Below, one piece after another: positions 49,317-60,419 of a stretch of 64,000 nt of DNA. The position numbers and the translations under genes are program-made. The notes under the pieces are model-generated. The model worked only from the letters and a program-made list of their open reading frames with translations. It was not told the origin of the DNA and ran no database searches. Numbering within the stretch: the first letter of the stretch is position 1; every line of letters begins with the position of its first letter. The DNA comes from Pyrocephalus nanus (taxonomy: Eukaryota > Chordata > Aves > Passeriformes > Tyrannidae): positions 4,749,533 to 4,813,532 of the forward strand of contig CM076260.1 in assembly GCA_038380795.1 (NCBI GenBank). Direction: 5' to 3'.

Positions 49317-49517
49317 TTAGTGGGGCACAGCAGGGAGATCCCCTCAGCGAGTTTTGAATTCAGACCACAATTTCCAGCAGCAACATGCTAATAACAAAGT
49401 GTATTTTCATTGATCTTTGCAGCTGGTTCCACACCTAACGAGCTGACCTGAGACACCTTGAGGTCTACAATGTATATCCCAGGCAGCCAACATGGATTTA
49501 TGCTGGACCTCTGAACT

Positions 49518-49681
49518 CACAGAACCACAGAACCACAGTATGGTTTGGGTTGGAAGGGGCCTCAAAGACCATCCAGTTCCAACCCCCTGCCGTGGGCAGG
49601 GACACCTTCCACCAGACCAGGTTACTCCAAACCCCCTCCAACCTGGCTTTGAACACTCCCAGGGATGGAGCAGACACAGTA
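49518..49681 (-). repeat. CR1 3' end fragment
   Basis: It opens 'cacagaaccacagaaccaca' and 'gtatggtttgggttggaagg', then 'ggcctcaaagaccatccagt', 'ccctgccgtgggcagggaca' and 'ggctttgaacactcccaggg'. Reverse-oriented and little diverged in its first 100 bases, so it may be among the younger copies in this window. Confidence 0.95.
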
Positions 49682-50993
49682 TAAAGTATAACTTCTCTTA
49701 TACTCAGTGTACAAAGCCCTTACTCTGTGTACTACAGAAAAGTCACCCACTGAGTGGAACATGAACTGGAAGTATCACGTTCTCTTCTTCAGTCAGAGTG
49801 AGAATAGCCTGTTAAACACTGACAAGCTGCACAGGCTGTACATCTCAGTGTAGTTTCTGCAGCACACAGAGGCTGAGGGGAGCACACTGACACATAACAC
49901 ACACACACAAGTCGAACAGCCTTGAAAGTCTGGAGCAAAGGCAGCGCTAGAGAGGGAAAAGAAAACTCTCTGAAAACCAAGATCTGACTGGGAGTGAAAC
50001 TTAAAACAGCTGGGGAACACTTCAGTGTGAAGTGCAGCTTTGACAGCAACACTGCCATGCAGGGAGGCAAAAGAAAACTGTTTCTCTGTGTGGAGCAGAG
50101 CAGGAGTTAAAATGATGAATAATCCTAATGAATAAGCCCTGGAGGGGGGCTGAACGGTAGTAAACCAGATTTGTGTAATCGTTTCTCATTTAAGTTCTGC
50201 CACTAGTTTAAAGAAATTGAATGAATTACTGAGATTCCTAATGAGACAAGCCTGTTTTTCTGGAGATAATTGATATAGTAGCTCACAGTAAATAATAGTG
50301 ACTTTAAATATTGCCAGTGCTAAATGCTATAAAGTTTAAAGTGTTTTCATCAGTCAGGAAATAAGGGAGCTGGGTAGGGCAGACCTCTTCTTCTGTGCAT
50401 AAACAAACATAAGAATTGGTTGAATTCAGAACATTTGTTTTTTATGAAGGAGAAAAAAAGTACCAGCTAAAAATATTCTCCCCTGAAAGTTCTGTAGATC
50501 CTACAGAATAAATGTTGTAAACAAACTTTGTTCCATGACTTTGAAGTCTTCCTAACCCGTTTCCCCCAACTTATAAAAATTAGACTATTTATAAAAGTGC
50601 ATAAATTGTAATTTAAGTAAAAAGCCTTGAAATTTTTATCAAAAGCATTCAAATTAGTCTCTCCCCAGGTCAGCTAATGAGTTGTCATGAGCTGGCCTCT
50701 TACTGTAGTGCACCTCCTGCAGACTAAGACAGTGAACCATGTTTTCATCAAAGGAAATGCTCATTAGTAGAGCTTTCAGAAACTGATTTGATTATAGTTT
50801 CACTTGTTAAAGTGAAATATTTTCAGCTCATTAGGATGATTATGATTCAAGGTCATCTTTTGAAGCTAGTCCTGTCAATATGAGATAAATGGGCCCTCAT
50901 CTTTTTCCCTTCTTTACGTCTGTGCTTTTTAAACTCTTCTGTGCAAAAGTTCCATAGCCATAATTAATTTTTAGTTCTTCTTTTACAAAGCTG

Positions 50994-50996
<3 letters not shown>

Positions 50997-51029
<33 letters not shown>
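50997..51029. repeat. Poly(A) run of 33
   Basis: Thirty-three consecutive A, the longest homopolymer in the window. No retrocopied gene or SINE body is recognisable upstream and no target-site duplication was found by eye. Confidence 0.97.
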
Positions 51030-51033
<4 letters not shown>

Positions 51034-51805
51034 AAAGATTTTGGCTACCAAAAAGGCATTGAAGAACTATTAAGAGGAGGAGGAGGCTATCTTGTTTTAG
51101 AGAAATCAGAGAAAATCCTTGAAAAGTTCAGCTTTTGAAATCCAGCTATTTTCTCCTTGACCTCTTCCAAAGTTTCTAAAAGGTACTTTGTACATATTTT
51201 TGCATGTATCTTTTAATCTCAAAAGTGTAAAACGAAACTGAAAAACCACCCAAGAAGTACTGGTGGCTTATTAGATATCTTTTCTTTTATGGCACATGAT
51301 AAATTTAACACCTTTTAAAGTGTTTTTTTTTTTTTTTTGGTCTCTCCCTTTATATTCACCACTTAATCTCTAACTAGCTAAAAAGCCATTTAGACATAAA
51401 GGGAAATATTACTGACTTCTATCCACATCCTGAGAAATATTCGATTTACACAGGGCTTGCAACTAAAAATGTGATTGGTCAGATATTGCCTCATCCATCA
51501 GCTTGAAAGACAAGGTCAGGAGGCCAGTTTTTGTGCCGAATATACCAGACTTGAAAGCTGTATATTAAAATGGGAAATCAGGGCAAAAGAAAAAATAAAA
51601 AAGAAAGGCAGATTTGGTGTCTCCATTACCAGGCAAATGAGTTTAGAAGCAACATAGATCTCAATTCCCCACGGTGAGTCTGCCAGTAGCCCACCAGCCT
51701 GGATTATTGGTCCAGACTGGGGTATGTGTGTGTGAGTGCTGGGGATGGAGGCTGGGGAGGAGGAAGAAGTGAATTAATAGACTTCCAGATTAACTGTCAA
51801 ATGAT

Positions 51806-51821
51806 AAATGATTAATCATTT
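51806..51821. repeat. 16-base perfect palindrome
   Basis: AAATGATTAATCATTT is its own reverse complement. Its core TGATTAATCA contains two opposed TAATCA half-sites of the homeodomain type. Confidence 0.9.
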
Positions 51822-54459
51822 TGTCAACAAATTATCCACAATGAAGCCCTGCCTCTACACCAAAGCACTACCAATTATACCAGTGTAATTGCATCAGGGC
51901 AGCCTCCCCAGCCAGAGCACAGTAATAGAACTATTTATCCAATATGGTTTGCTCCCAAAAGGGGAATACTCTAGTGCAGCATCTCTGTACTAGGGTATAG
52001 CTGTGTTCATTCTTAGACTTAATTATCATCCTTCTGATTAAAAGAAATAAGTAAACTCCCCTGTAAATGAAATTTGTATGTGAACACAGGTTATTCTTTC
52101 TGCTCACTCTATTAAGTTGTCTTTTAGTAGGGGCAATTATAAAAGCTGGTCCCAGAATCAAAAATTTCCTTGCCCTTCTTGTTGGAAACGAGCCTTTCTC
52201 ACTGTGTTTCCAGTTCTCAGGAGCTTCTTCTCCGTCATGCTGCTGTAATAAACAGTTTTACAGTTAGTGAATAAATAAAACTTGGCATCCTAAAGATTTA
52301 TGTCTTCAGGTTGAATTCTCAAGTTGACTCTCTGTTGATATCACAGACCTGCCTAATCAAACAGAACAATAGATATTTGGTTTATTTGCTTGATTGTGTA
52401 GGGGTGTTTTTTTGGTGAATGTATGCCTTTTTATTACATATTTTAATTTTAGTTTTAAATGGAGGCTTCAACAAGCACGTAGAGCTGCAATGTTGTATCA
52501 GCTCCCTGGTAAGATGGTTCATTCTACCTGTCCTCTCTGCACTGCAACTCCAGCCGTTCACAAAATCAATTAGATCGATCAGGGTTCTCTTGTTGCCATT
52601 TCCTTGTCCTGTGACTTTTAATATCTCACTTCATAAGTTTCAGCATTTTTTTTTTAAATAATTCCTATCATTTCAAGCAAAACAAAATAGAAAAATATTT
52701 GCATTACCCAGGTTCACTGAGCTATCCAAGCAAATTTACCTCTCTGGGTTTCACTTACAGCCAGTGGAGGAGGATAGTTACCTTCAAAAGTAAGTATCAA
52801 TCCTTCAAAGGAAGAGTGGACAGGTTGAATTTACCTTTGGGATGTCTTTGCCTGGGACTTTCTGAATTGAAATCGTGTTTAGCAATTCTCAACTTGAATC
52901 TGGTAGCTTGTGTGCAGCCACAGCACTTTTCCAGGAAAAGCTGACGGTTTTAAGCTGAAGTCTCCAGGAAAGGGAACAATTTATCACTTTTTTTTGGTGA
53001 TTTGTCCCAATTTTGAGTGAGGCTATTTCAGATCTCTGCCTTTACTTGCTTGACTAACTTCCAGCTGATGCTTTACTTTTTGCTTTTCTCTTTTCAGCTG
53101 CATGAACCTGAAACCACTGACAACACAGGATCCGAAGACACCTCTTTTCCAGAGTTTTTATTCCTTTTATACTCAGAGTCACTTAGGACATTCAAAGTGT
53201 TTTCCGAGATTTTAAGTTGTTTAGAATTTGTTTATGCACTTCATTGAGACTTATTCCAAGAAGAAACCACCAGGCTGAACCTGTTGCTTTTGCCTCCTCC
53301 GTGTTATTAAAGAGAAGGGTAGAACCTGGACTGGCTTGAGGGAAACAGGACCAAACCGTTCTTTGCAACAAAACAGGCTTCATTATTTAATCAAATGAGC
53401 AACAGAGAAGAATTTCTTGGGTTTATTATGACAACAAAAATGCCTCAGTGGGATTATAAAATCATCAGCAAGTTGTTCTGACTTCTTTAACCAGACAGGT
53501 CGAAAGTTGCCAGCCTCCATAAAGTTATTTCCTGAATTTCAGAGTCTGTGTAAAACTCTGTTTGTGTGGAACCCTGCAGGCTCACTCCAGGGGAATTTGG
53601 TTCATATCTGTCAAAGACCAAACAATGAGGATGCTGAGGAGTATTTTTATTTTTTTCCTGTGCTCATATGGTGATGCTGATTTCCAAATACACCATTCAG
53701 GGGAAACCAAATGCAGCAATAAGTATTCCTACAAAGTTTCCAGCAGCACTGGTGTGGTCTCAGTACTCTATCAAGAAATAATTTTCCTTACACCAAAATT
53801 AAGAAAATTATAGTTACAAAGATAGAAAGAATTGATTGTTTAGTTGCTTCATTAGCAGAAATTTGAAAGATGAACAGCTCAAGAAAATGGAGAGAAAACA
53901 AATTGTAGCACTGCAGATGCAAGGTAATTATTAAAATCAGGATCTGATGAAAATAAAATAAAATACAGAAAAATCACAAAATCAGACACTTTATAACCAT
54001 CAATCGCCACTAGAAATTATTATTTTTATAGTCTTACTAACTCTATAGTCTTACTACTGGCTAACTCATATGGTCTTGCTTTCATTTAGGTACTACCTAA
54101 AAATTTCCTTAAAAAGATTGGTAATTCATACCACAAGATATGTCTACATGTTTTAAGTGTTTACTTTCTCCAAGGGGGTGCCTGAGATTTTTCATAAATG
54201 CAAAAGGAAACCAAGGTGAGGAGAAAGCTTTCCAGATGTTCTCTTTGACATGGGAATGTCCATTTCTGCCAGGACTCAGGCTGACTAGTTTTCAAGATCT
54301 GTATCGTAATTCCTTGGGTATAATTAATGTCCTATTTCTCCTTTTTTTCTAAGCCTTTTGAATATATCAGAGAGAAAAACTGCCTTAATATATGTTTACA
54401 GAAAACCTAAATACTTCCTTTAAAAGAATCAGGGTTGTTATTACAGGATATTGATATTA

Positions 54460-54522
54460 GGAGTTGGACTTGATGATCCTTTTGGGTCCCTTCCAACTCA
54501 GGATATCCTGTTATTCTGTGAT
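54460..54522 (+). repeat. CR1 3' end fragment, very short
   Basis: It reads 'ggagttggacttgatgatcc', 'ttttgggtcccttccaactc', 'aggatatcctgttattctgt'. It shares the 'gggtcccttccaactcagga' ending with the copy at 1-272, so both belong to that CR1 subfamily. Confidence 0.93.
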
Positions 54523-57500
54523 CAGCTTCCAGCAGATCACTCCTGTGCAAGGCTCTTTGTGACCTCCCAGAGTAAGACCCTTCCTCATCTATCCAGAAAT
54601 GCTGTGGAATTCATCTAATCCAGCTGCAGCCATTTAAGAGTTTGCCTCTGATTTCAACCTGCCATCAAGTCACTCTGGTCAATGGACAAAGATTCAACTC
54701 ATCTCACCTTGAAAAGTTGTTTCAAGGAAGTTTTATGGCCACCCTTCTGGAGATGTTTGCTTCATGGACAGCTCTTTCAGAGAGAACTTTAACCTCCTAA
54801 AAGGCAGAAGTTAAATGAAATTAATCCCTTGATGTGTAAGGCTGAAGGACAAGGTGTCTGAAAACCCAACCATGGACGAGTTAAGTAAGAAAAAGAAAAT
54901 AAACCAGCATAGAAAGGAGAAGCTGTGGAGGCATCATTCATTTTGGTTAAAGGAAGAGCATTTTCCTGCCCTCTGAGTCACAGGAGTCTACCAAGCTCAC
55001 CAAATTTTGCCTGGAAACAGCTTTAACCATGAGGAATTTGGCATGTATTACATGATCCTTCAGGATATGGGTACCTACTCCAACACGACAGAGTACTTCA
55101 AATGTCATGAACAGGTTTAACTCTGGGACTTTTCCCAAAATGCCCTATTTTCCTCAGACTTGTGTTTCAGCCTAGGCATCATCAGTGGAGGACCCTGAAC
55201 TTTGGAATTTGCTTCCCTCACTTGGCCCAAACCAGCTTTTAATCCATCAACTTTGCAGGGCACTGCATGAAGCTCATCTCTGCTCTCAGGTTTTGCCTGA
55301 GGGGTTGGAGATAGGGAACATGTCTAGCTTATCCTAAGAGAGTCTATTTAAGGCAGACATTAGTCAGCATGTTTGCATTTTGTATTTAAATTATGTAAAT
55401 GTGTTCAGAGACTGATGGGGGCCTATCTGACAAACCTAAAAATGAGTAAATACGAGCAAGTGAAGCATGGTGACATGAAAGTAGAAAATCCAAGTGAAAA
55501 CTATTTTTTCAGGGGCTTTATGCACACACACACACAAAAAAGACAAAACCACAAACCCAAGAAGTTGAGGCAGGACAAAGGTCACAAATGAACCCTAGGC
55601 AGGATGAAGGGAGAGATTTCTTTTCTCATCTGTTCCCTGGTTTACTCATCCCGGAGCCTAAGGCACCCAGGAGTACAACAACCACAGGGAACATCCTCCC
55701 TCAAGGAAGCAGCAAGGAGTAAATGCTTTAACTGGTACCAAGGGCTTTTATATTCATTGCTTCTCAGCAGAGATCTTTAGACATTGTTTTGTCTCTGGAT
55801 TAGGAAACCAGGAGGACATGTGTCATGGAGATGCAGTGGGAGCAAGGCAGAGTGGCTGAGCTCAAGTTGCAGGAAAGTTTGGGACGACTCTCCCAGTGTT
55901 GGCTTTTGGTGTTATTTCACCTGCCTGTGGCCAAATACTGACTAATGTGTAAATCCTGATACACATGAAGGAAAATGTGATGGTTGGGATGACCCTGATT
56001 TCCAAGAGGAGTCATTTGCCTCAAGCTCCTAACATCAGATAATAATTTTTGAATTTGAGATGATCCAAGAAGACTTGAAAGTGACACTTGGGGCTAAAAT
56101 AAAGAGGTTTGATTGTTTTCTTCTCTCTCAAGTGTTAAATAACAGTTTGACAGAACTGCAGCTACATCTGAAGACTCTCACTTGATAGAAATTTCCACTG
56201 AGAAATTCTAAGCCAGAAAATGGTCAGGTTTTGGCATCTGAAAACTGGAAATTTTGAGCACAAGAAAATGCAAACCAAACTTAAATGTTTAGAAAATTGA
56301 GGGTTTTTTTAAAGACAAATAGAATGAAAAAAATCTTATTAAAAATATTATCCTAGGAAAAGTGAATTAGATTCTGAGTAGCTAAAAGATTCATTCTTCA
56401 ATGACTATTTCTTTAGACTTTTGCCAAAAATATTTGGATGGCTAATTGATAGGTATATTTTTTAAGTGCTTTGATATCCATTATTCTCTACTTTTACGTT
56501 TTTTATTGATTTCAGTCAGAAATCAAAAAACCCAAGCCCAACAAAACAAACAAAACAATCCTGGTGACTCACGGCTTACAACAGGAGCATTGGAGAACCC
56601 AAAGAGGAATTGCCAAAGAAGCCAAATTTGGCCTTCTAAATTCATGATAGCTGAACTGCTATCATTTGATCAATCCGAAAACATGAGGGCATGTAAAAAA
56701 AACAACAAACCAAAAAACTTATTTACTGGAAAATAAATTCATTTTCTAATTTGCGTCATGTTCTCTTGCTTTGCGATCTATAAATCACAATTAGGGAGCA
56801 GATCAAGGCAGCCTCATGTCCTTTAATTTAGGAATTCATGGCTTGTCATCAAAAAAAGCCATACTCCAGTGAATGGGCTTTTCCCCTCTTCAGTGCTGCT
56901 TTGTTAGTAGGATTATTTGCATTTATTTGCATAAGAACATTCCAGGATCTGCTTGCACTAGCTCATTTATTTTATACACCATATACCTGGCAGAACCACT
57001 TAATAGCAAGTGAATTACTCCCATGAAGGAATCCTGCACCTACCTTCTTCCTCTCCAACCAACTCCTATGAACTACAGGCAGCAAACAATCCTTGTTAAA
57101 ATAAAAAATAATCAGGCAACAAAGTCTATTATTGACTTTACCATTTTATAACGTTCATCTTATTTCCTACCTGCATATAAGGATAAAGCAAGTACAAGAA
57201 TGTCTATATTTTATGGCCTGAGAGTAAACAATCTGGTGCAGTGGGACTGAAGCTGTCAAAGAGGAAGTTTGGAATTAAACCCAGGATTTCTATAACTATC
57301 ACGCTTCTCAGTCCACATCATCATCAATCAGTGTGTTATTTTTGTGCATAGAATTAATGTTATTTCACACTGGAGGTTCAATACAGTGCAAGGAATCAAT
57401 TTATTTTTTCTCTTACATCTTGGACCCTTCACGCCCTTCTTAAAGTACATCTTAGGGACTGGCAGGAAATATTTTTGTGTTTCAGGGGTTTTTTTTAGCT

Positions 57501-57674
57501 TGAAGCTGGATAAAACCCCCAAATCTCGTAAGTGTTCATCTACTGAAACTTTTAATTAAAACTAAATTTGGTTAATTTGAAAGATTTCATTTAATTTGAA
57601 ATTAAAGGACAATTTATCATTGAATATTTCTGAATTACTGCTTTCAAATGAAAAGTTATTTTAAGATTAAATTT
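54523..57674. other. Unique A+T-rich DNA with candidate regulatory stretch
   Basis: No gene recognised. A short (CA)n run lies at 55523-55535. The stretch 56740-57020 contains two ATTTGCAT octamers (56915-56922 and 56925-56932) and reads like conserved non-coding DNA. Confidence 0.45.
56915..56932 (-). promoter_or_regulatory. Two POU octamers 10 bases apart
   Basis: ATTTGCAT, the reverse complement of the POU/OCT octamer ATGCAAAT, occurs twice with a centre-to-centre spacing of exactly 10 bases. The two sites would therefore lie on the same face of the helix. Regulatory function is inferred. Confidence 0.3.
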
Positions 57675-57756
57675 CATAGAATTATAGAATGTTTAAGGTT
57701 GGAAAAAACCTTTAAGACCAGCAAATCCAACTGTCAGCCCAGCACCAACACCATGT
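57675..57756 (-). repeat. CR1 3' end fragment, short
   Basis: It opens 'catagaattatagaatgttt', then 'aaggttggaaaaaaccttta', 'agaccagcaaatccaactgt' and 'cagcccagcaccaacaccat'. Reverse-oriented CR1. Confidence 0.94.
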
Positions 57757-59088
57757 TTTTCAGGGTCTGGTAATATAAAAATATTTATAAAAATAATTTT
57801 CATGTTTTCAAGTATTCTTTTAAAAATTTTATTAAAATTAAAAAGTCATTAAACCCGCTTTCCTCAGCAATGTTATTTTTCAGTGCATTAATTAGGATTT
57901 CCCCAATAAACATAATGAAGTTTGTTCTCTCTTACTTTATGTGTAATGAAAGAATTGTGCAGTGTAACTATTGAAAAAAATGACAGCTGAGGTTTTAAAG
58001 TTGCTTTTGTTACCAGCAGCTTCAGAAGAAAATTCTTACCAATGTGGGAGTTGGTTCTTTTGAAAAGAGGAGGTTTTCCTTAAATAAGTCTCTGAAAGTC
58101 AAGATATGTATTAAAAGATGCCCAGAGTGGAAGGAAACTATATTTAACTAATATTATATAAATACTCTATAACAATTTTTTTCCTGGTTTCAGCAATCTG
58201 TCTGCAAACTCCTCACCTTAATTTGACACAATTAGTCTGAATTAATTTAAAATCCTGCTTTGGGGTGGGTGGGGCATAGGAGTCAATAGGACTTCTTGGG
58301 GCAAGAAATTCTTAAGTATCAGAAACTAGGGTAGGCCTATTATAATTATATTGTGTCTGATTAAATTTATTACACTTTTTTTCCCTAGCTAGAATCTCAA
58401 GTATCACAATACTTGCTTTTCCTAATTTTTACATATTTTTTCATCATCTTTGCCTTGAGTCACAGCTAGCAAAAAAATGAAAGAGCAGCAAAGCAACTTA
58501 AGAAATATTTCTTTCAAATATGTTTTCAGAGGAAGAAAGGTGACAAAATGCTCCATTTCTTATTTTGTCATCATTTTGCTTTAATACTTTTGAATCTGGA
58601 AATGCTTAGACATTTTTATCACAACAGAATATTTTTATTGACTCTTCTTTTTGTTGTGCTGCTTTCCTATTTCACCCCACACAAAGAATTTGCTGCTGCT
58701 TTCTTTCTGGGAGAAGCCACGAATGGGAAGACAGTGTGGGAACAAGAATGTCAGACTATTACATAGACAAGTTTTTTTGCCTGGGGGTAAAAAATAAAAA
58801 GGGGGGGGAAAAAGAAGAAAAAGCCAAAAACACTTGAAGAAAAATGTGACATTTCTAAAGATCTTGAGTGGCAAGGAGAAAATGAGGAAATGATTGTTCC
58901 TTGGCTCTCCCAACACAAGGGGGCATCAAATGGAATTGTCAGGTAACATGAACAAAACAAATAAAAAAGGTGTTTATTTACTCAATGTAGAGTTGGGCTG
59001 GGCAGGTTTTTGATACGGGAAAAAAATGTTAAAAGTTTCTGTGGGTTCAAGGGAATATGGATTTGAAACCAAAGACACAGGTTGAATT

Positions 59089-59111
59089 AAAAAAAAAAAA
59101 AAAAAAAAAAA
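59089..59111. repeat. Poly(A) run
   Basis: Twenty-three consecutive A followed by A-rich sequence. No retrocopy is recognised upstream. Confidence 0.95.
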
Positions 59112-60224
59112 CAAAAACAACAAAAAACCCCAGGAAAAAAATCCTCAAGGATAAGAATACCAAGACCCCACCAGTTTGTTGTTACTGGTTCAGAGCAGGG
59201 ATTCATACCTTGATTGTTTGCAGATGGTTATTGGCTTTCCCTGAAATTAAAGGAAAAAGAAGGGGATGATCCTTTTCCACCCGTGATTTTAGAAAACTGA
59301 CAGTGGCTCTTGAATTTCTTTTTGCTTTTATCTTTGATCTGATGCAGGAGCTTTGATCTGCACTTTTTACCTTTTGATGTCACCGGTGTAAAAAGAGGGG
59401 AAAAAAAAGAAAAAGGCAAGATATTCAATATGTACAAATGGGTGTAGCTCCTAAAAGGAGTTACAGAGTGCTTTGTACAATTAGGAATCTGGGTCAACAG
59501 ATAGAAATTTAGTTGAAAAGGGTGGAACTCAACTCCTTTAATTTTATCTTTTTATGAGAAATTAGGTGTCTGCAACAAATGTCTTTAGCTGAACTAGTTA
59601 CTGATTTATATCAGATGTCTGCTTCAGAAGAAGATGAATCACAGCCTGATTCTAAAGAGGAGTTCAGGATGTGTATTTGGCAGAATTAATTCCCTTTAAG
59701 AGGACACAAAGTAGGATCTGTAACCTTGAGCTTATATCAAATATGTACCTAACAGTTGTTCAGTCTTTCTGCTTCCACTTTGTCTTCAAGTGTTTGTTCT
59801 TCTTTAACAAACACTGTGAAGAATATCCCTTGCCTATGAAAATGAGCAGACAGAATTGGTTACCACAGTGCTACTGCACTCAGCATTCAAAGAAAAATCC
59901 CTCTACCTATTAAAAAAAAAAAAAAAAGGAAAATAAGTTTTGTACAGAAGGGTGTAAAATTCCAAATCTGAGACTAAGAAGGAAAAAACAAAACTGGATT
60001 GTAAGTTTTGTTACAGGCTTGTAATTCAGCTGAGCTGCGTCAACAGATTGAACCTGTTTATTGCCTCTTGCAGTGAAATGGAACTGCAAAGGAGTCTTTT
60101 ATGATGAATTTACATGGAGTATATTTTTTCGCTGAAAGTTGTGGATTTGGGATTAAGCAAAAGGTAAAAGCTGACTTTCTTTTTCCCCCCAGCTTATCTT
60201 AACAATATAACTTATCTCAGGATA

Positions 60225-60246
60225 GGGGATATCCCAGGATATCCCC
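60225..60246. repeat. Perfect inverted repeat, 10-base arms
   Basis: Arms ggggatatcc (60225-60234) and ggatatcccc (60237-60246) are exact reverse complements separated by two bases. Each arm also contains its own GATATC palindrome. Confidence 0.9.
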
Positions 60247-60335
60247 AATATAAGATTTGAAAGGAGACTTTAAGGGGGTATAACAATGATTAAGTATAAC
60301 AAAGATTAAATAAAAAGTAAATTTTTTCTAATCAA

Positions 60336-60419
60336 AGGTGTCCCTGCCCATGGCAGGGTGTTGGAAGTAAATGATCTTTAGGGTCCTTCCAAACAATCCA
60401 TTCTGTGATTCTATGATTA
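60336..60419 (+). repeat. CR1 3' end fragment, short
   Basis: It reads 'aggtgtccctgcccatggca', 'gggtgttggaagtaaatgat', 'ctttagggtccttccaaaca', 'atccattctgtgattctatg'. Plus-oriented CR1 with an intact two-unit 8-mer tail. Confidence 0.95.

Larger units (their letters stand above)
49682..54459. other. CR1-free span with motif-rich stretches
   Basis: About 4.8 kb with no gene recognised. Candidate conserved stretches are 50100-50360, 50650-50960 and 53230-53540. Also present are A33 (50997-51029), a T-rich run (51321-51340), a 16-base palindrome (51806-51821) and a partial tandem repeat of 'atagtcttacta' (54028-54056). Confidence 0.45.
57757..60335. other. Unique A+T-rich DNA with an inverted repeat
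   Basis: No gene recognised. It contains a purine-rich patch with a G run (58796-58825), A23 (59089-59111), A17 (59911-59927) and a perfect inverted repeat (60225-60246). The stretch 59990-60130 is of balanced complexity. Confidence 0.5.
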
